Counted from the stretch's first letter, positions 18,378-27,471 are shown. The stretch is 64,000 nt of DNA from Rossellomorea marisflavi (GCA_003667865.1 CP033051.1:3002501-3066500), one strand, 5' to 3'. Made by a program: numbers and translations. Notes: generated by a model not told the origin, from the sequence alone.

Positions 18378-19013
18378 ATGACAAAAATTGATCAAACACT
18401 TTTATATTCAACCTTAACGCAAAAGCAACGTGAAGGCGGAAATGATATCTTAGGTAAAGATGATTTCCTTAAAATCTTAATGACCCAACTTCAAAATCAG
18501 GATCCGATGAATCCGATGCAAGATAAGGATTTTATTGCCCAAATGGCAACTTTTTCTTCCCTAGAACAAATGACAAATATGACGAAAACAATGGAAAAGT
18601 TTGTTGAGTCTCAAGGACAAAGTCAAGTGATTATGTACAATCAATTTGTTGGTAAAGATGTAACATGGCATAAGGTAGAGGAAGGGTCTGAAGGAGCTGA
18701 GCCTGTCATTACTGAAGGGTCAGGAACTGTTAAAGGTGTACGTTTTAAAGGAGATAGTGTGGAGTTCGTAATGGGAGACGGTACTGTCTTAGCTCCAGGA
18801 AACATCTCACAGGTTAATGAAAAGGAACAGTACGCTCAATCTTCACTTGTAACAGCCTCACTACTTATTGGTAAAACGGTTAGTTGGACAGTGGATGGAG
18901 CTGAGCAATCCGGTAAAGTGAAGTCTGTGTCTAATAAAGATGGAGCTATATGGGTACAACTTGCAGACGGTACTAAATTACTGTCGGATAAATTAACGAA
19001 AATAGAGGAATAA
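18378..19013 (+). CDS. flgD: Flagellar hook cap protein FlgD, with tandem C-terminal repeats
   Basis: A 211-residue protein. The N-terminal FlgD core shows LGKDDFLKILMTQLQNQDPMNPMQDKDFIAQMATFSSLEQM (about 25-65), the part required for export and capping. The C-terminal half has two related segments beginning FVGKDVTW and LIGKTVSW. Each ends with a GDGT/ADGT-x-L turn before a Q/T-(V/I)-x-E sequence, suggesting a duplicated small beta domain in place of the Ig-like domain of enterobacterial FlgD. The SD is AGGTGATG. Confidence 0.94.
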   Translation: MTKIDQTLLYSTLTQKQREGGNDILGKDDFLKILMTQLQNQDPMNPMQDKDFIAQMATFSSLEQMTNMTKTMEKFVESQGQSQVIMYNQFVGKDVTWHKVEEGSEGAEPVITEGSGTVKGVRFKGDSVEFVMGDGTVLAPGNISQVNEKEQYAQSSLVTASLLIGKTVSWTVDGAEQSGKVKSVSNKDGAIWVQLADGTKLLSDKLTKIEE

Positions 19014-19026
19014 AGGATGTGGTTGT

Positions 19027-19419
19027 ATGGAAAAGAGTTACATACACCGTGTTCCATCACAGCCTATAACGTCAAACTTTCGAGCAAAGCCAAGGATACA
19101 GAATGAAGTTCCAAATACTACATTTGCAGATGAATTACAGAAAGCTGTAAAATCAAATAGTGAACTTCAAATAAGCAAGCATGCAAAGTTACGAATGGAA
19201 CAAAGAGGTATTAACATCGGAGATCAGACATGGAAAGCCATTCAATTAAAGCTTGATGAGGCGAAGAAAAAAGGTGTTAACGAATCGCTTGTACTTTTAA
19301 AGGATGCAGCGTTAATTGTTAGTGCAAAAAATCAAACTGTTATCACTGCAATGAATAAAGAAGAAGCGAATGCGCAAATTTTTACTAATATTGATGGAAC
19401 CATATTAATAGATTCATAG
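19027..19419 (+). CDS. Flagellar operon protein of the TIGR02530 type
   Basis: This 130-residue soluble protein has a variable N-terminus and a conserved C-terminal half: SKHAKLRMEQRGI near 55-67, then VNESLVLLKDAALIVSAKN and TNIDGTILI. I recognise this as the family annotated only as a flagellar operon protein between flgD and flgE in Bacilli and Clostridia. It has no signal peptide, and its position suggests a role in hook export or assembly. Function is unknown. Confidence 0.8.
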   Translation: MEKSYIHRVPSQPITSNFRAKPRIQNEVPNTTFADELQKAVKSNSELQISKHAKLRMEQRGINIGDQTWKAIQLKLDEAKKKGVNESLVLLKDAALIVSAKNQTVITAMNKEEANAQIFTNIDGTILIDS

Positions 19420-19489
19420 GCTGGACCTCATTAGGAAGCCTACCAACTGCTGACTGACTGACGCAGTAATTTGAGAGGAGATTATATTT

Positions 19490-20668
19490 ATGCTACGTTC
19501 AATGTATTCAGGAATAAGTGGAATGAAGAATTTTCAAACTAAGTTAGACGTAATTGGGAACAATATTGCCAACGTAAATACGTATGGATTTAAAAAAGGC
19601 CGTGTAACATTTCAAGATACAATGAATCAAACGATTTCTGGAGCTTCTGCTGCTGGTGAAAACCGTGGGGGTAAAAACCCAATGCAGGTTGGTCTTGGTT
19701 CGACGCTTGCTACGATTGATACGATCCATACTCAATCTAGCTTACAAACTACAGGTCGTTCTTTAGACTTAGCTATTAATGGAGACGGTTATTTTGTTGT
19801 GAAGCAAGGAGATCAGCAAATGTATTCTCGTGCAGGGAACTTTTATCTAGATGATAATGGAACTTTAGTTAATGGTGATGGGTTGAAGGTACAATCATAT
19901 GAGAATGGTGTTCTAAATGATATTGTTGTAAACGTGAATGCTACTTTACCAGCGTTACCAACTAATAGAGTCTTTTTAGACGGCAACTTGCCAGATCCAA
20001 ATACTCTTGCTAGTAATGCAACTGGAAGCGTTCAACAGGTTAAAGTTATTGATCAAACTGGAACGGAGCAAGTACTCGACGTTCAATTCCAACCTAATGG
20101 GGCGAATTGGCAATTAACTATTACAAATCAAGAGACATCAGCATCAACAACAATACCATTAAATTATGCTGCAAATAATTATTCAACAACTGCTACATTT
20201 AATTTAAATCAAGTTGGTTTATCAAATACACCTGTTACATTTGATTTTACTGACCTAGTAAGAAGTGGAGATTCTACAATTACTGCGATGGCTAACCCTA
20301 ATGGAAACCTGGAGGGATCCTTAGAAAGCTTTAGCATCGGATCTCTTGGTGAAATCAACGGAGTATATTCTAATGGTCAGATCAGAACATTAGGTAACTT
20401 AGCACTTGCAAAATTTAGTAATCCTTCAGGTTTAACTAAGGCTGGAGGGAATATGTTCCAAGAATCTGTTAACTCAGGTGTTGCGAACATTAATGTTGCG
20501 GGTGAAGGTCGCGGAACTTTAGCTTCTGGTGCTCTAGAAATGTCTAACGTAGACCTTTCTGAAGAATTCACTGAAATGATTACAGCACAACGTGGATTCC
20601 AGGCAAATACACGAATTATTTCTACATCAGATGAAATTTTACAAGAGCTTGTAAACTTAAAACGATAA
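19490..20668 (+). CDS. flgE: Flagellar hook protein FlgE
   Basis: A 392-residue axial protein. N-terminal rod/hook signature: MLRSMYSGISGMKNFQTKLDVIGNNIANVNTYGFK. Next comes the FlgE/F/G motif LAINGDGYFVV (about 92-102). The C-terminal motif LSEEFTEMITAQRGFQANTRIISTSDEILQELVNLKR closes the coiled coil. The length is nearer the E. coli hook protein (about 400) than the shorter 264-residue B. subtilis FlgE. GAGAGGAG lies about 10 bp before ATG 19490. Confidence 0.95.
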   Translation: MLRSMYSGISGMKNFQTKLDVIGNNIANVNTYGFKKGRVTFQDTMNQTISGASAAGENRGGKNPMQVGLGSTLATIDTIHTQSSLQTTGRSLDLAINGDGYFVVKQGDQQMYSRAGNFYLDDNGTLVNGDGLKVQSYENGVLNDIVVNVNATLPALPTNRVFLDGNLPDPNTLASNATGSVQQVKVIDQTGTEQVLDVQFQPNGANWQLTITNQETSASTTIPLNYAANNYSTTATFNLNQVGLSNTPVTFDFTDLVRSGDSTITAMANPNGNLEGSLESFSIGSLGEINGVYSNGQIRTLGNLALAKFSNPSGLTKAGGNMFQESVNSGVANINVAGEGRGTLASGALEMSNVDLSEEFTEMITAQRGFQANTRIISTSDEILQELVNLKR

Positions 20669-20677
20669 TTAAGTAGC

Positions 20678-20736
20678 AAGGGAGGTAGAAGATATTTATA
20701 TGGATTACAACTCCTTATAAATATCTTCGAATATCT
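20678..20736 (+). promoter_or_regulatory. SD-hairpin-start arrangement controlling swrD
   Basis: A strong SD (AAGGGAGGT, 20678-20686) is followed by a perfect 13-bp inverted repeat (GAAGATATTTATA 20688-20700, TATAAATATCTTC 20716-20728, 15-nt loop), then 8 nt, then the TTG start of swrD at 20737. With the hairpin folded, the SD-to-start gap is about 10 nt; unfolded it is 51 nt. A six-codon frame (ATG 20700, stop at 20720) also lies in the loop. Confidence 0.7.
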
Positions 20737-20958
20737 TTGATTCAAGTAACGAGATTAAACGGAAAATTTTTCACTATTAATGCCATCTATATTGAAACAG
20801 TAGAAGCATTTCCAGACACAAGTATTACACTAACCAATGGGAAAAGATACGTTGTGAAGGAGTCTGTTCAAGAAGTTGAGACTTTAACAACGAAATTTTA
20901 TCGAAAGATTAACCTCCTTGGTTTATCACCAGAAGGGAGCACACTAGATGAAGAATAA
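20737..20958 (+). CDS. swrD: Swarming motility protein SwrD (FlbD family, YlzI)
   Basis: A 73-residue FlbD-family protein, MIQVTRLNGKFFTINAIYIETVEAFPDT at the N-terminus with ITLTNGKRYVVKES in the middle. In B. subtilis SwrD supports stator-driven flagellar power and swarming. The start is TTG 20737, chosen by alignment to the family start (MI.V.RLNG). No SD lies at the usual distance; instead a strong SD is placed behind a hairpin. The stop overlaps fliL by 11 bp. Confidence 0.9.
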   Translation: MIQVTRLNGKFFTINAIYIETVEAFPDTSITLTNGKRYVVKESVQEVETLTTKFYRKINLLGLSPEGSTLDEE

Positions 20959-21376
20959 AATGCTCATGATCATGTTGATTCTTCTAGTAACCATAACATT
21001 AGTCGGAGTCATTGCTCTTGTTGTAATTCTTAAATTCTCAGGTGAAGAAGAAAAAGCGAAAGAGCCTACGATCGATGAAGTGATTGAAGCGTCTGTTGAC
21101 ATTCCTGAAATGACAACCAATTTATTAAGCAATGATTATATTCGTATTTCTTTTAAAATTCAAACAGACAGCGTTGAAGCAAAAGAAGAGCTTGCTAAAC
21201 GTGAATTCCAAGTGAAAAACATCATCATCGAAGAGCTATCTGAAGTTGAAGCATCTGCGATACAAGGGAAAGAAGGCAAACAGAATATCGAGAATATTAT
21301 TAAAGAAAATGTAAACTCCCTAATGCAAGAAGGAATGGTTGAAAAAGTCTATATCACCTCTATGATGATTCAATAA
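20948..21376 (+). CDS. fliL: Flagellar basal body-associated protein FliL
   Basis: This 142-residue single-pass membrane protein has an N-terminal membrane helix at about 3-27 (MLMIMLILLVTITLVGVIALVVIL). An extracytoplasmic stomatin-like domain follows, ending KENVNSLMQEGMVEKVYITSMMIQ. FliL surrounds the stator units and aids torque. It overlaps swrD by 11 bp, and the SD GGGAG lies within swrD. Confidence 0.94.
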   Translation: MKNKMLMIMLILLVTITLVGVIALVVILKFSGEEEKAKEPTIDEVIEASVDIPEMTTNLLSNDYIRISFKIQTDSVEAKEELAKREFQVKNIIIEELSEVEASAIQGKEGKQNIENIIKENVNSLMQEGMVEKVYITSMMIQ

Positions 21377-21413
21377 TTGGACAACAATAGAGAGGAATAG
21401 GGGAGGTGAAAAT

Positions 21414-22412
21414 ATGGCAAGTGATGTTCTTTCGCAAAATGAGATAGATGCCTTGCTCTCTGCATTATCCACTGGCGAAATGAGTGCAGATGATTTTAAA
21501 AAAGAAGAGCAAGAGAAAAAAGTTAAAGTTTATGATTTTAAACGAGCACTAAGATTCTCAAAAGATCAAATTCGAAGCTTGACTAGAATTCATGAAAACT
21601 TTGCAAGAATCTTAACGACTCACTTCTCTGCAAAGCTAAGAACCTATGTCCAGATATCAGTAGCATCTGCAGACCAAATACCATATGAAGAGTTTATTCG
21701 TTCTGTACCAAAGATGACCATACTGAATGTCTACGAGGTTCCTCCACTAGACGGAAGAATACTAATGGAGATTAATCCTAATATCGCTTATACCATGATG
21801 GATTTAGTATTAGGTGGTAGAGGTTCAAGCTTAAATAAGGTAGAGAATCTAACAGAAATTGAAACGAAAATCATGTCGAATCTGTTTGAACAGGCTTTTG
21901 AGCAATTAAGAGAAGCATGGGCAAATGTTGTGGAAATTGACCCAATCCTAACAGAGTTTGAGGTTAATCCGCAGTTTTTACAAATGGTATCACCTAATGA
22001 AACCGTAGTGGTGATTTCCTTAAACACGACAATAGGTGAAACGAGCGGTATGATTAACATTTGTATTCCACATGTCGTATTAGAACCGATTCTTCCAAAG
22101 CTTTCTGTTAGTTACTGGATGCAAACGAAGAAGACAGAGGTTAACGAAGAAGACGTTCAATCGCTTGAAAACAGGATTCAGAAAGCTTTTCTACCAATAA
22201 CAGCAGAACTGGGACATTCAGACATCACGATCGAGGACTTTTTAGCTCTTGATGTTGGTGATGTCATTGAGCTGCATACTAGGATCGATGACCCGCTTAC
22301 AATTAAGGTCGGTGAGATTCCTAAATTTACAGCTCAGCCTGGTAGAGTAAATAAGAAATTAGGGATTCAAATCCTAGATTCGTTGAAGGGGGGAGAAAAT
22401 GATGATGAGTGA
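21414..22412 (+). CDS. fliM: Flagellar motor switch protein FliM
   Basis: A 332-residue C-ring protein. The N-terminal CheY-P-binding peptide LSQNEIDALLSAL lies at about 5-17, followed by the CheC-like middle domain (about 45-235) and a C-terminal SpoA domain that meets FliY/FliN (LALDVGDVIELHTRIDDPLTIKVGEIPKF). The SD GGGGAGGTGA lies 6 bp before ATG. It overlaps fliY by 14 bp. Confidence 0.97.
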   Translation: MASDVLSQNEIDALLSALSTGEMSADDFKKEEQEKKVKVYDFKRALRFSKDQIRSLTRIHENFARILTTHFSAKLRTYVQISVASADQIPYEEFIRSVPKMTILNVYEVPPLDGRILMEINPNIAYTMMDLVLGGRGSSLNKVENLTEIETKIMSNLFEQAFEQLREAWANVVEIDPILTEFEVNPQFLQMVSPNETVVVISLNTTIGETSGMINICIPHVVLEPILPKLSVSYWMQTKKTEVNEEDVQSLENRIQKAFLPITAELGHSDITIEDFLALDVGDVIELHTRIDDPLTIKVGEIPKFTAQPGRVNKKLGIQILDSLKGGENDDE

Positions 22413-23559
22413 TGATATGTTATCCCAAGATGAAATTGATGCATTGCTTAGAGGATCCTCTGATGATTCGGATTCAAAGGATGATAAACTTAAGGAAGTT
22501 AATGTGAGCGACTACTTAAGTGTTTTAGAGCAAGATGCTTTAGGGGAAATCGGAAACATCTCATTTGGTAGCTCTGCTACAGCATTATCAACCTTGTTAA
22601 ATCAAAAAGTAGAAATTACAACTCCAAAAGTGTCAATAATTGATCGTGGCAATCTAGGAGATGAATTTCCACACCCATATGTAGCCATTCAAGTTGAATA
22701 TACAGAAGGGTTCGATGGAGTTAATCTTTTAGTCATTAAACAATCTGATGCCGCTGTTATCGCTGACTTAATGTTAGGTGGAGACGGTAGAAATCCTTCT
22801 ATAGATATGGGAGAAATTCAATTAAGCGCTGTTCAAGAAGCGATGAATCAGATGATGGGGTCTGCAGCTACATCAATGTCAACAGTTTTTAATAAGAAGG
22901 TTGATATTTCACCACCTTCTATTGATTTAATGCACATTCCAGAAGGTGAAGGGCAGGATAATATTCCTGAACAAGACTTACTTGTGAAAATTTCTTTTTC
23001 TCTAAAGATTGGTGACCTTATTGACTCTAATATTATGCAGCTTCTTCCATTACCATTTGCTAGACATCTAGTGGATCTGTTAACAAATCCACCTCAGCCT
23101 GAGCCACTGGTGAAAGAAGAGCCAAAGCAACAAGAGACTCAGGTTCGTCAAGAGGTTTCTCAAGTACAAAGTCAACCAGCATCAACACAGCAAGCAGCAC
23201 CGCAACACTTAGGTCAAAAAAACCATGGTCAAGAACAAGTGAATGTTCAACCTGCTTCTTTTACAAATTTTGAACCCGTTTCACTTCAAGAAAATGAGTC
23301 TAAAAACTTAAATATGTTATTAGATATTCCATTACAGGTTACAGTAGAACTAGGGAGAACAAATCGTTCAGTTAAAGATATTCTAGAGCTGTCCTCCGGT
23401 TCAATCATTGAACTTGATAAATTAGCTGGGGAACCTGTAGATATTTTAGTTAATAGCAGGCTTATTGCTAAAGGTGAAGTGGTCGTAATTGATGAGAACT
23501 TTGGTGTTAGAATAACTGAAATTGTGAGTCAATCTGATCGACTAAAAAAATTAAAGTGA
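22399..23559 (+). CDS. fliY: Motor switch protein and CheY-P phosphatase FliY
   Basis: A 386-residue Bacillus-type switch protein. It combines an N-terminal CheY-binding peptide (MLSQDEIDALL) and a CheC-like phosphatase domain with two active-site repeats (LGEIGNISFGSSATALS and VQEAMNQMMGSAATSMS). A Gln/Pro-rich linker (about 230-290) and a C-terminal FliN/SpoA domain (LNMLLDIPLQVTVELGR) follow. The second active-site repeat has the usual E-x2-N spacing. ATG 22402 is equally possible as start and gives better SD spacing. Confidence 0.96.
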   Translation: MMMSDDMLSQDEIDALLRGSSDDSDSKDDKLKEVNVSDYLSVLEQDALGEIGNISFGSSATALSTLLNQKVEITTPKVSIIDRGNLGDEFPHPYVAIQVEYTEGFDGVNLLVIKQSDAAVIADLMLGGDGRNPSIDMGEIQLSAVQEAMNQMMGSAATSMSTVFNKKVDISPPSIDLMHIPEGEGQDNIPEQDLLVKISFSLKIGDLIDSNIMQLLPLPFARHLVDLLTNPPQPEPLVKEEPKQQETQVRQEVSQVQSQPASTQQAAPQHLGQKNHGQEQVNVQPASFTNFEPVSLQENESKNLNMLLDIPLQVTVELGRTNRSVKDILELSSGSIIELDKLAGEPVDILVNSRLIAKGEVVVIDENFGVRITEIVSQSDRLKKLK

Positions 23560-23583
23560 TTGAATTTATGGAGGTAATGTAAG

Positions 23584-23946
23584 ATGGCGAATAAAATCCT
23601 TATTGTAGACGATGCAGCATTCATGAGAATGATGATTAAAGACATACTATCAAAAAACGGTTATGAAGTTGTTGGAGAAGCAGCGGATGGAGCACAAGCT
23701 GTTGAGAAATATAAAGAGCTTAATCCTGATCTTGTAACAATGGATATTACAATGCCTGAAAAAGATGGAATTGCAGCACTAAAAGAAATTAAAGCAATGG
23801 ATGGAGCTGCTAAAATTATTATGTGTTCTGCTATGGGGCAACAGTCAATGGTTATCGATGCAATCCAAGCAGGAGCAAAAGATTTCATCGTAAAGCCTTT
23901 CCAAGCTGATCGTGTTCTAGAGGCGATTTCAAAAGCATTAAGCTAA
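23584..23946 (+). CDS. cheY: Chemotaxis response regulator CheY
   Basis: This 120-residue single-domain receiver has acidic pocket D9/D10 (LIVDDAAFMR), phosphoacceptor D54 (VTMDITMPEKDG), a switch Ser in MCSAMG and conserved Lys in IVKPF. It is phosphorylated by CheA, binds FliM/FliY, and in Bacillus promotes counter-clockwise rotation. The SD GGAGGT lies 8 bp upstream. Confidence 0.97.
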   Translation: MANKILIVDDAAFMRMMIKDILSKNGYEVVGEAADGAQAVEKYKELNPDLVTMDITMPEKDGIAALKEIKAMDGAAKIIMCSAMGQQSMVIDAIQAGAKDFIVKPFQADRVLEAISKALS

Positions 23947-23971
23947 CCAACATTAAGAAGGTGCTTATTAC

Positions 23972-24646
23972 ATGATGAAACCAATACGTATGGTCTTCAT
24001 GCTCGTTATCATGGTAGCTCTGTCTTGTACTGTTTTAACACCAGTACAAGCAGGGTTCAATGGTAGTGTGAAGAGTTGTATGGAAAATCCTGAGGAATGT
24101 GAACAACCAACAGCAGAACAAAATACCACTGATAATGAAACAACCGTTACAGAAGTAGGTCCTACTGTAACCTTTCTAGATTATCTGAAAATGGTATTAG
24201 CCTTAATCTTTGTTGTTGGACTTATCTACTTCCTATTGAAATTCATTAATCAAAGAAGCCGTTCCTTTCAACAAACAAAATTAATCCACCATTTAGGGGG
24301 AAGTCCACTAGGTGGTAATCGATCGGTTCAACTAGTGAAGGTTGGAAAAAGAGTGTTGATTTTAGGTGTTGGGGAAGATATTCAATTACTAAAAGAAATT
24401 GAAACAGAAGAAGAGAAGGAAGAAATACTTAATTTTTATAATGATTCTTCTACACAATTGACGAATTCTAAGGATGCTCTAACAAACTGGGTTCAATCAA
24501 AACTCTCAGGGAAAAAGAGCGACACACCTTCAACAGAACAAAAGCCTTTTCAATCAATATTAAAAGGCCAACTCGATGAATTACGTCAAGGAAGAAAAAA
24601 ACTATTAGATGAAATAGAAGGCAAGGAGAATTCTAAAGATGAATGA
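23972..24646 (+). CDS. fliO: Flagellar biosynthesis protein FliO (FliZ)
   Basis: A 224-residue export-gate assembly factor. A signal-like N-terminal hydrophobic segment (about 6-28, ending VQAG) precedes a short acidic Thr-rich region, a second membrane helix (about 68-90, MVLALIFVVGLIYFLLKFI) and the FliO domain (GGSPLGGNRSVQLVKVGKRVLILGVGEDIQLLKEI). The C-terminus is charged. ATG 23975 is an alternative start. The end overlaps fliP by 8 bp. Confidence 0.93.
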   Translation: MMKPIRMVFMLVIMVALSCTVLTPVQAGFNGSVKSCMENPEECEQPTAEQNTTDNETTVTEVGPTVTFLDYLKMVLALIFVVGLIYFLLKFINQRSRSFQQTKLIHHLGGSPLGGNRSVQLVKVGKRVLILGVGEDIQLLKEIETEEEKEEILNFYNDSSTQLTNSKDALTNWVQSKLSGKKSDTPSTEQKPFQSILKGQLDELRQGRKKLLDEIEGKENSKDE

Positions 24647-25307
24647 GTTTATGGAATTCTTTAATACTAGCCCGGCTGAAGATGTTTCAACTAGTGTTAA
24701 ATTATTACTTTTATTTACGGTTCTATCACTGGCACCTAGTATCCTTATTTTGATGACATCCTTTACGCGAATTGTCATCGTTCTATCCTTTGTTAGAACC
24801 TCGTTAGCAACTCAGCAAATGCCACCGAACCAAGTTCTTATTGGTATTTCTTTGTTTCTAACGTTCTTTATTATGGCACCTACTTTTCAAGAGGTGAATG
24901 AGCAGGCATTAACGCCATTATTTAATGAAGAAATTACGCTAGAGGAAGCATATGATCGCGCATCTGTTCCGTTTAAGGATTTTATGAGTGCTCATACAAG
25001 ACAGAAGGATTTAGAATTATTTTTAAGCTACGCAAATGCAGAACAGCCTGAGTCAATACAAGATATTCCGTTGACTGTACTAGTTCCAGCGTTTGCATTA
25101 AGTGAAATAAAAACAGCTTTTCAAATAGGATTTATGATCTTTATACCATTCCTTGTTATTGATATGGTTGTAGCAAGTGTCCTTATGTCAATGGGGATGA
25201 TGATGTTACCTCCTGTAATGATTTCATTGCCATTTAAGATTTTATTATTTGTTTTAGTAGATGGCTGGTATCTTGTTATTAAATCACTTTTACAAAGCTT
25301 TGAGTAG
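24639..25307 (+). CDS. fliP: Flagellar type III export gate protein FliP
   Basis: A 222-residue core gate subunit with about four membrane helices. The family signature begins SIVLILMTSFTRIVIVLSF-like (here ILILMTSFTRIVIVLSFVR) and continues through QMPPNQVLIGISLFLTFFIM and LVPAFALSEIKTAFQIGFMIFIPFLVIDMVVAS. With FliQ and FliR it forms the helical channel of the export gate. It is directly followed by fliQ. Confidence 0.97.
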   Translation: MNEFMEFFNTSPAEDVSTSVKLLLLFTVLSLAPSILILMTSFTRIVIVLSFVRTSLATQQMPPNQVLIGISLFLTFFIMAPTFQEVNEQALTPLFNEEITLEEAYDRASVPFKDFMSAHTRQKDLELFLSYANAEQPESIQDIPLTVLVPAFALSEIKTAFQIGFMIFIPFLVIDMVVASVLMSMGMMMLPPVMISLPFKILLFVLVDGWYLVIKSLLQSFE

Positions 25308-25316
25308 GTGAAATGG

Positions 25317-25586
25317 ATGAACGCAGAAACTGTAATTGCATTGGCTGAAAGAGGAGTGTATACAACCATAGTAATATGTGGTCCCTTATTGTTATTGGCC
25401 CTTGTTGTCGGTTTGATCGTTAGTATTTTTCAGGCAACAACACAAATTCAGGAGCAAACCCTTGCGTTTATTCCAAAAATTGTTGCTGTTTTAATCGGGA
25501 TTATTTTCTTTGGTCCATGGATGTTAACTAAAATGATTACGTACACATCACAAATCTTTTCAGATTTAACAAGGTTTGTAGGATAA
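25317..25586 (+). CDS. fliQ: Flagellar type III export gate protein FliQ
   Basis: The 89-residue size is exact for the family. It has two membrane helices separated by the conserved SIFQATTQIQEQTLAFIPKI. ATG 25317 has AGGTGA 5 bp upstream; a GTG at 25308 would leave no SD. It lies between fliP and fliR. Confidence 0.96.
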   Translation: MNAETVIALAERGVYTTIVICGPLLLLALVVGLIVSIFQATTQIQEQTLAFIPKIVAVLIGIIFFGPWMLTKMITYTSQIFSDLTRFVG

Positions 25587-25589
25587 GAA

Positions 25590-26366
25590 ATGGAAGAAAT
25601 TTTACCTAATTTATCTATTCTACTTTTAATCTTTGTTAGAGTATCTTCTTTCTTTGTCACCATGCCATTATTTTCTTATCGTTCAGTTCCAGCTCAGCAT
25701 CGAATTGCATTTTCAATGGTATTATCTTGGTTGATGTATTACACAATAGATGCACAACCATTCGAGATTGATGGTACCTACTTTATGCTCATTATGAAAG
25801 AGGCATTGATTGGGTTATTAATTGGGTTTGTTGCTTATATGATTATTTCAGCAATACAAATTGCTGGAGGGTTTATAGATTTTCAGATGGGGTTTGCCAT
25901 AGCAAATGTTGTCGATCCTCAAACTGGAGCTCAGAGTCCACTAATGGGACAATACTTATATACGTTCGCATTACTATTGTTATTAGCTGTAAATGGTCAT
26001 CATCTCATTTTAGATGGAATTTATTATAGCTATGAATTTATGCCAATAGGTCAGCTCTGGGTTGACTTTGGGAATGAAAACTTGATTGAATTTGTTATTG
26101 AAACGTTTAACAACGTTTTTATTATTGCATTTCAAATGTCGATTCCTGTAGTAGCGACACTATTTTTGGTTGATATTGCACTGGGGATTGTCGCAAGAAC
26201 GGTGCCACAATTTAATATATTTGTTATTGGCTTTCCAATTAAAATTGCTGTAAGTTTTATCGTATTATTTATCGTTATGGCTGTGTTCATGGGTGTTATG
26301 CAACAATTATTTGAATTAATGATCATTACAATGAGAGATTTAATGAGGCTTATTGGAGGCTCATAA
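25590..26366 (+). CDS. fliR: Flagellar type III export gate protein FliR
   Basis: A 258-residue membrane protein with about six helices. Family stretches include RVSSFFVTMPLFSYRSVPAQHRIAF, GGFIDFQMGFAIANVVDPQTG and PQFNIFVIGFPIKIA. It completes the FliPQR gate complex and shares one base with the flhB start, so translation is coupled. Confidence 0.96.
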   Translation: MEEILPNLSILLLIFVRVSSFFVTMPLFSYRSVPAQHRIAFSMVLSWLMYYTIDAQPFEIDGTYFMLIMKEALIGLLIGFVAYMIISAIQIAGGFIDFQMGFAIANVVDPQTGAQSPLMGQYLYTFALLLLLAVNGHHLILDGIYYSYEFMPIGQLWVDFGNENLIEFVIETFNNVFIIAFQMSIPVVATLFLVDIALGIVARTVPQFNIFVIGFPIKIAVSFIVLFIVMAVFMGVMQQLFELMIITMRDLMRLIGGS

Positions 26367-27448
26367 TGAAATTACTATCTTTAAATTTGCAGTATTTTGC
26401 AGGAGAAAAAACCGAAAAAGCGACTCCGAAGAAAAGACAAGAATCACGTAAGAAGGGGCAAGTAGCGAAAAGCCAAGATGTTAGTACTGCTGTTATCCTG
26501 CTGGCTGTGTTCCTTTTCCTTATGTTCGGAGCTTCATATATAGGTGCTGTTGTTATGGACTTGTTCCGTCATTCATTTCAAGAGTACATGCTGATGGATC
26601 TTACAGAAAGTTCCTTTAATCTTATTACCATCGATTTGTTAAAACAGTTTGCCATCTTGCTCGCACCAATCATGGGCATTGCATTTATAGCAGCATTTAT
26701 TGGAAGCTATGTTCAAGTGGGTGCTTTGTTTTCAGCAGAGCCATTACAACCGAAGCTTGAGAAAATTGATCCTATTAAGGGTGCAAAACGAATTTTCTCT
26801 ATGCGAGCTATAGTAGAGCTACTAAAGTCAGTTCTGAAAATTTCCTTTGTTGGAGCAGTTGCATTTGCCGTACTTTGGATGCGCATTGATGAAGTTTTAG
26901 GTCTATCTTTTAAATCCGTTAAAGACTCTTTAATGGTTATATCAAGTATGACTGTCCAAGTTGGAATTGCCGCATCTCTTGCCTTACTCTTTTTATCATT
27001 ATTTGATTATATTTATCAGAAGTATGATTTCGAAAAAAATATTCGAATGTCAAAACAGGATATTAAAGATGAATACAAAAATATTGAAGGGGATCCTTTA
27101 ATTAAATCAAAAATTAAGCAACGTCAAAGAGAAATGGCTATGAGAAGAATGATGCAAGAAGTTCCCGAAGCAGATGTTGTAGTTACAAACCCAACTCATT
27201 TTGCGATTGCGCTTAAATATGATGGAGAAAAGATGGATGCTCCAGTCGTTATTGCTAAAGGCGTTGACTTTATGGCTCAGAAAATTAAATTGATTGCAAA
27301 AGAAAACAATGTGGAAATGGTCGAAAATCGACCATTAGCTCGTGCTTTATATGACAGTGCTGAAGTTGGACAAGCCGTGCCTGAAGAATTTTTTAAAGCA
27401 GTCGCAGAAATTCTAGCTTATGTATATCGAATAAAAAATAAATTGTAA
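26366..27448 (+). CDS. flhB: Flagellar export switch protein FlhB
   Basis: This 360-residue protein controls the change from rod/hook to filament export. It begins with a short segment (MKLLSLNLQYFAGEKTEKAT) typical of Bacillus FlhB, then four membrane helices (about 38-215). The cytoplasmic domain carries the autocleavage site N275-P276 in the NPTH motif. Cleavage here alters specificity in concert with FliK. Confidence 0.97.
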   Translation: MKLLSLNLQYFAGEKTEKATPKKRQESRKKGQVAKSQDVSTAVILLAVFLFLMFGASYIGAVVMDLFRHSFQEYMLMDLTESSFNLITIDLLKQFAILLAPIMGIAFIAAFIGSYVQVGALFSAEPLQPKLEKIDPIKGAKRIFSMRAIVELLKSVLKISFVGAVAFAVLWMRIDEVLGLSFKSVKDSLMVISSMTVQVGIAASLALLFLSLFDYIYQKYDFEKNIRMSKQDIKDEYKNIEGDPLIKSKIKQRQREMAMRRMMQEVPEADVVVTNPTHFAIALKYDGEKMDAPVVIAKGVDFMAQKIKLIAKENNVEMVENRPLARALYDSAEVGQAVPEEFFKAVAEILAYVYRIKNKL

Positions 27449-27471
27449 TTTAGAAGTTAGGAGAGAAATGA

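Noticed and set aside
19449..19466. Short tandem CTGA repeats before flgE
   Set aside because: Only three units, with a weak local hairpin; not enough to call a regulatory repeat.
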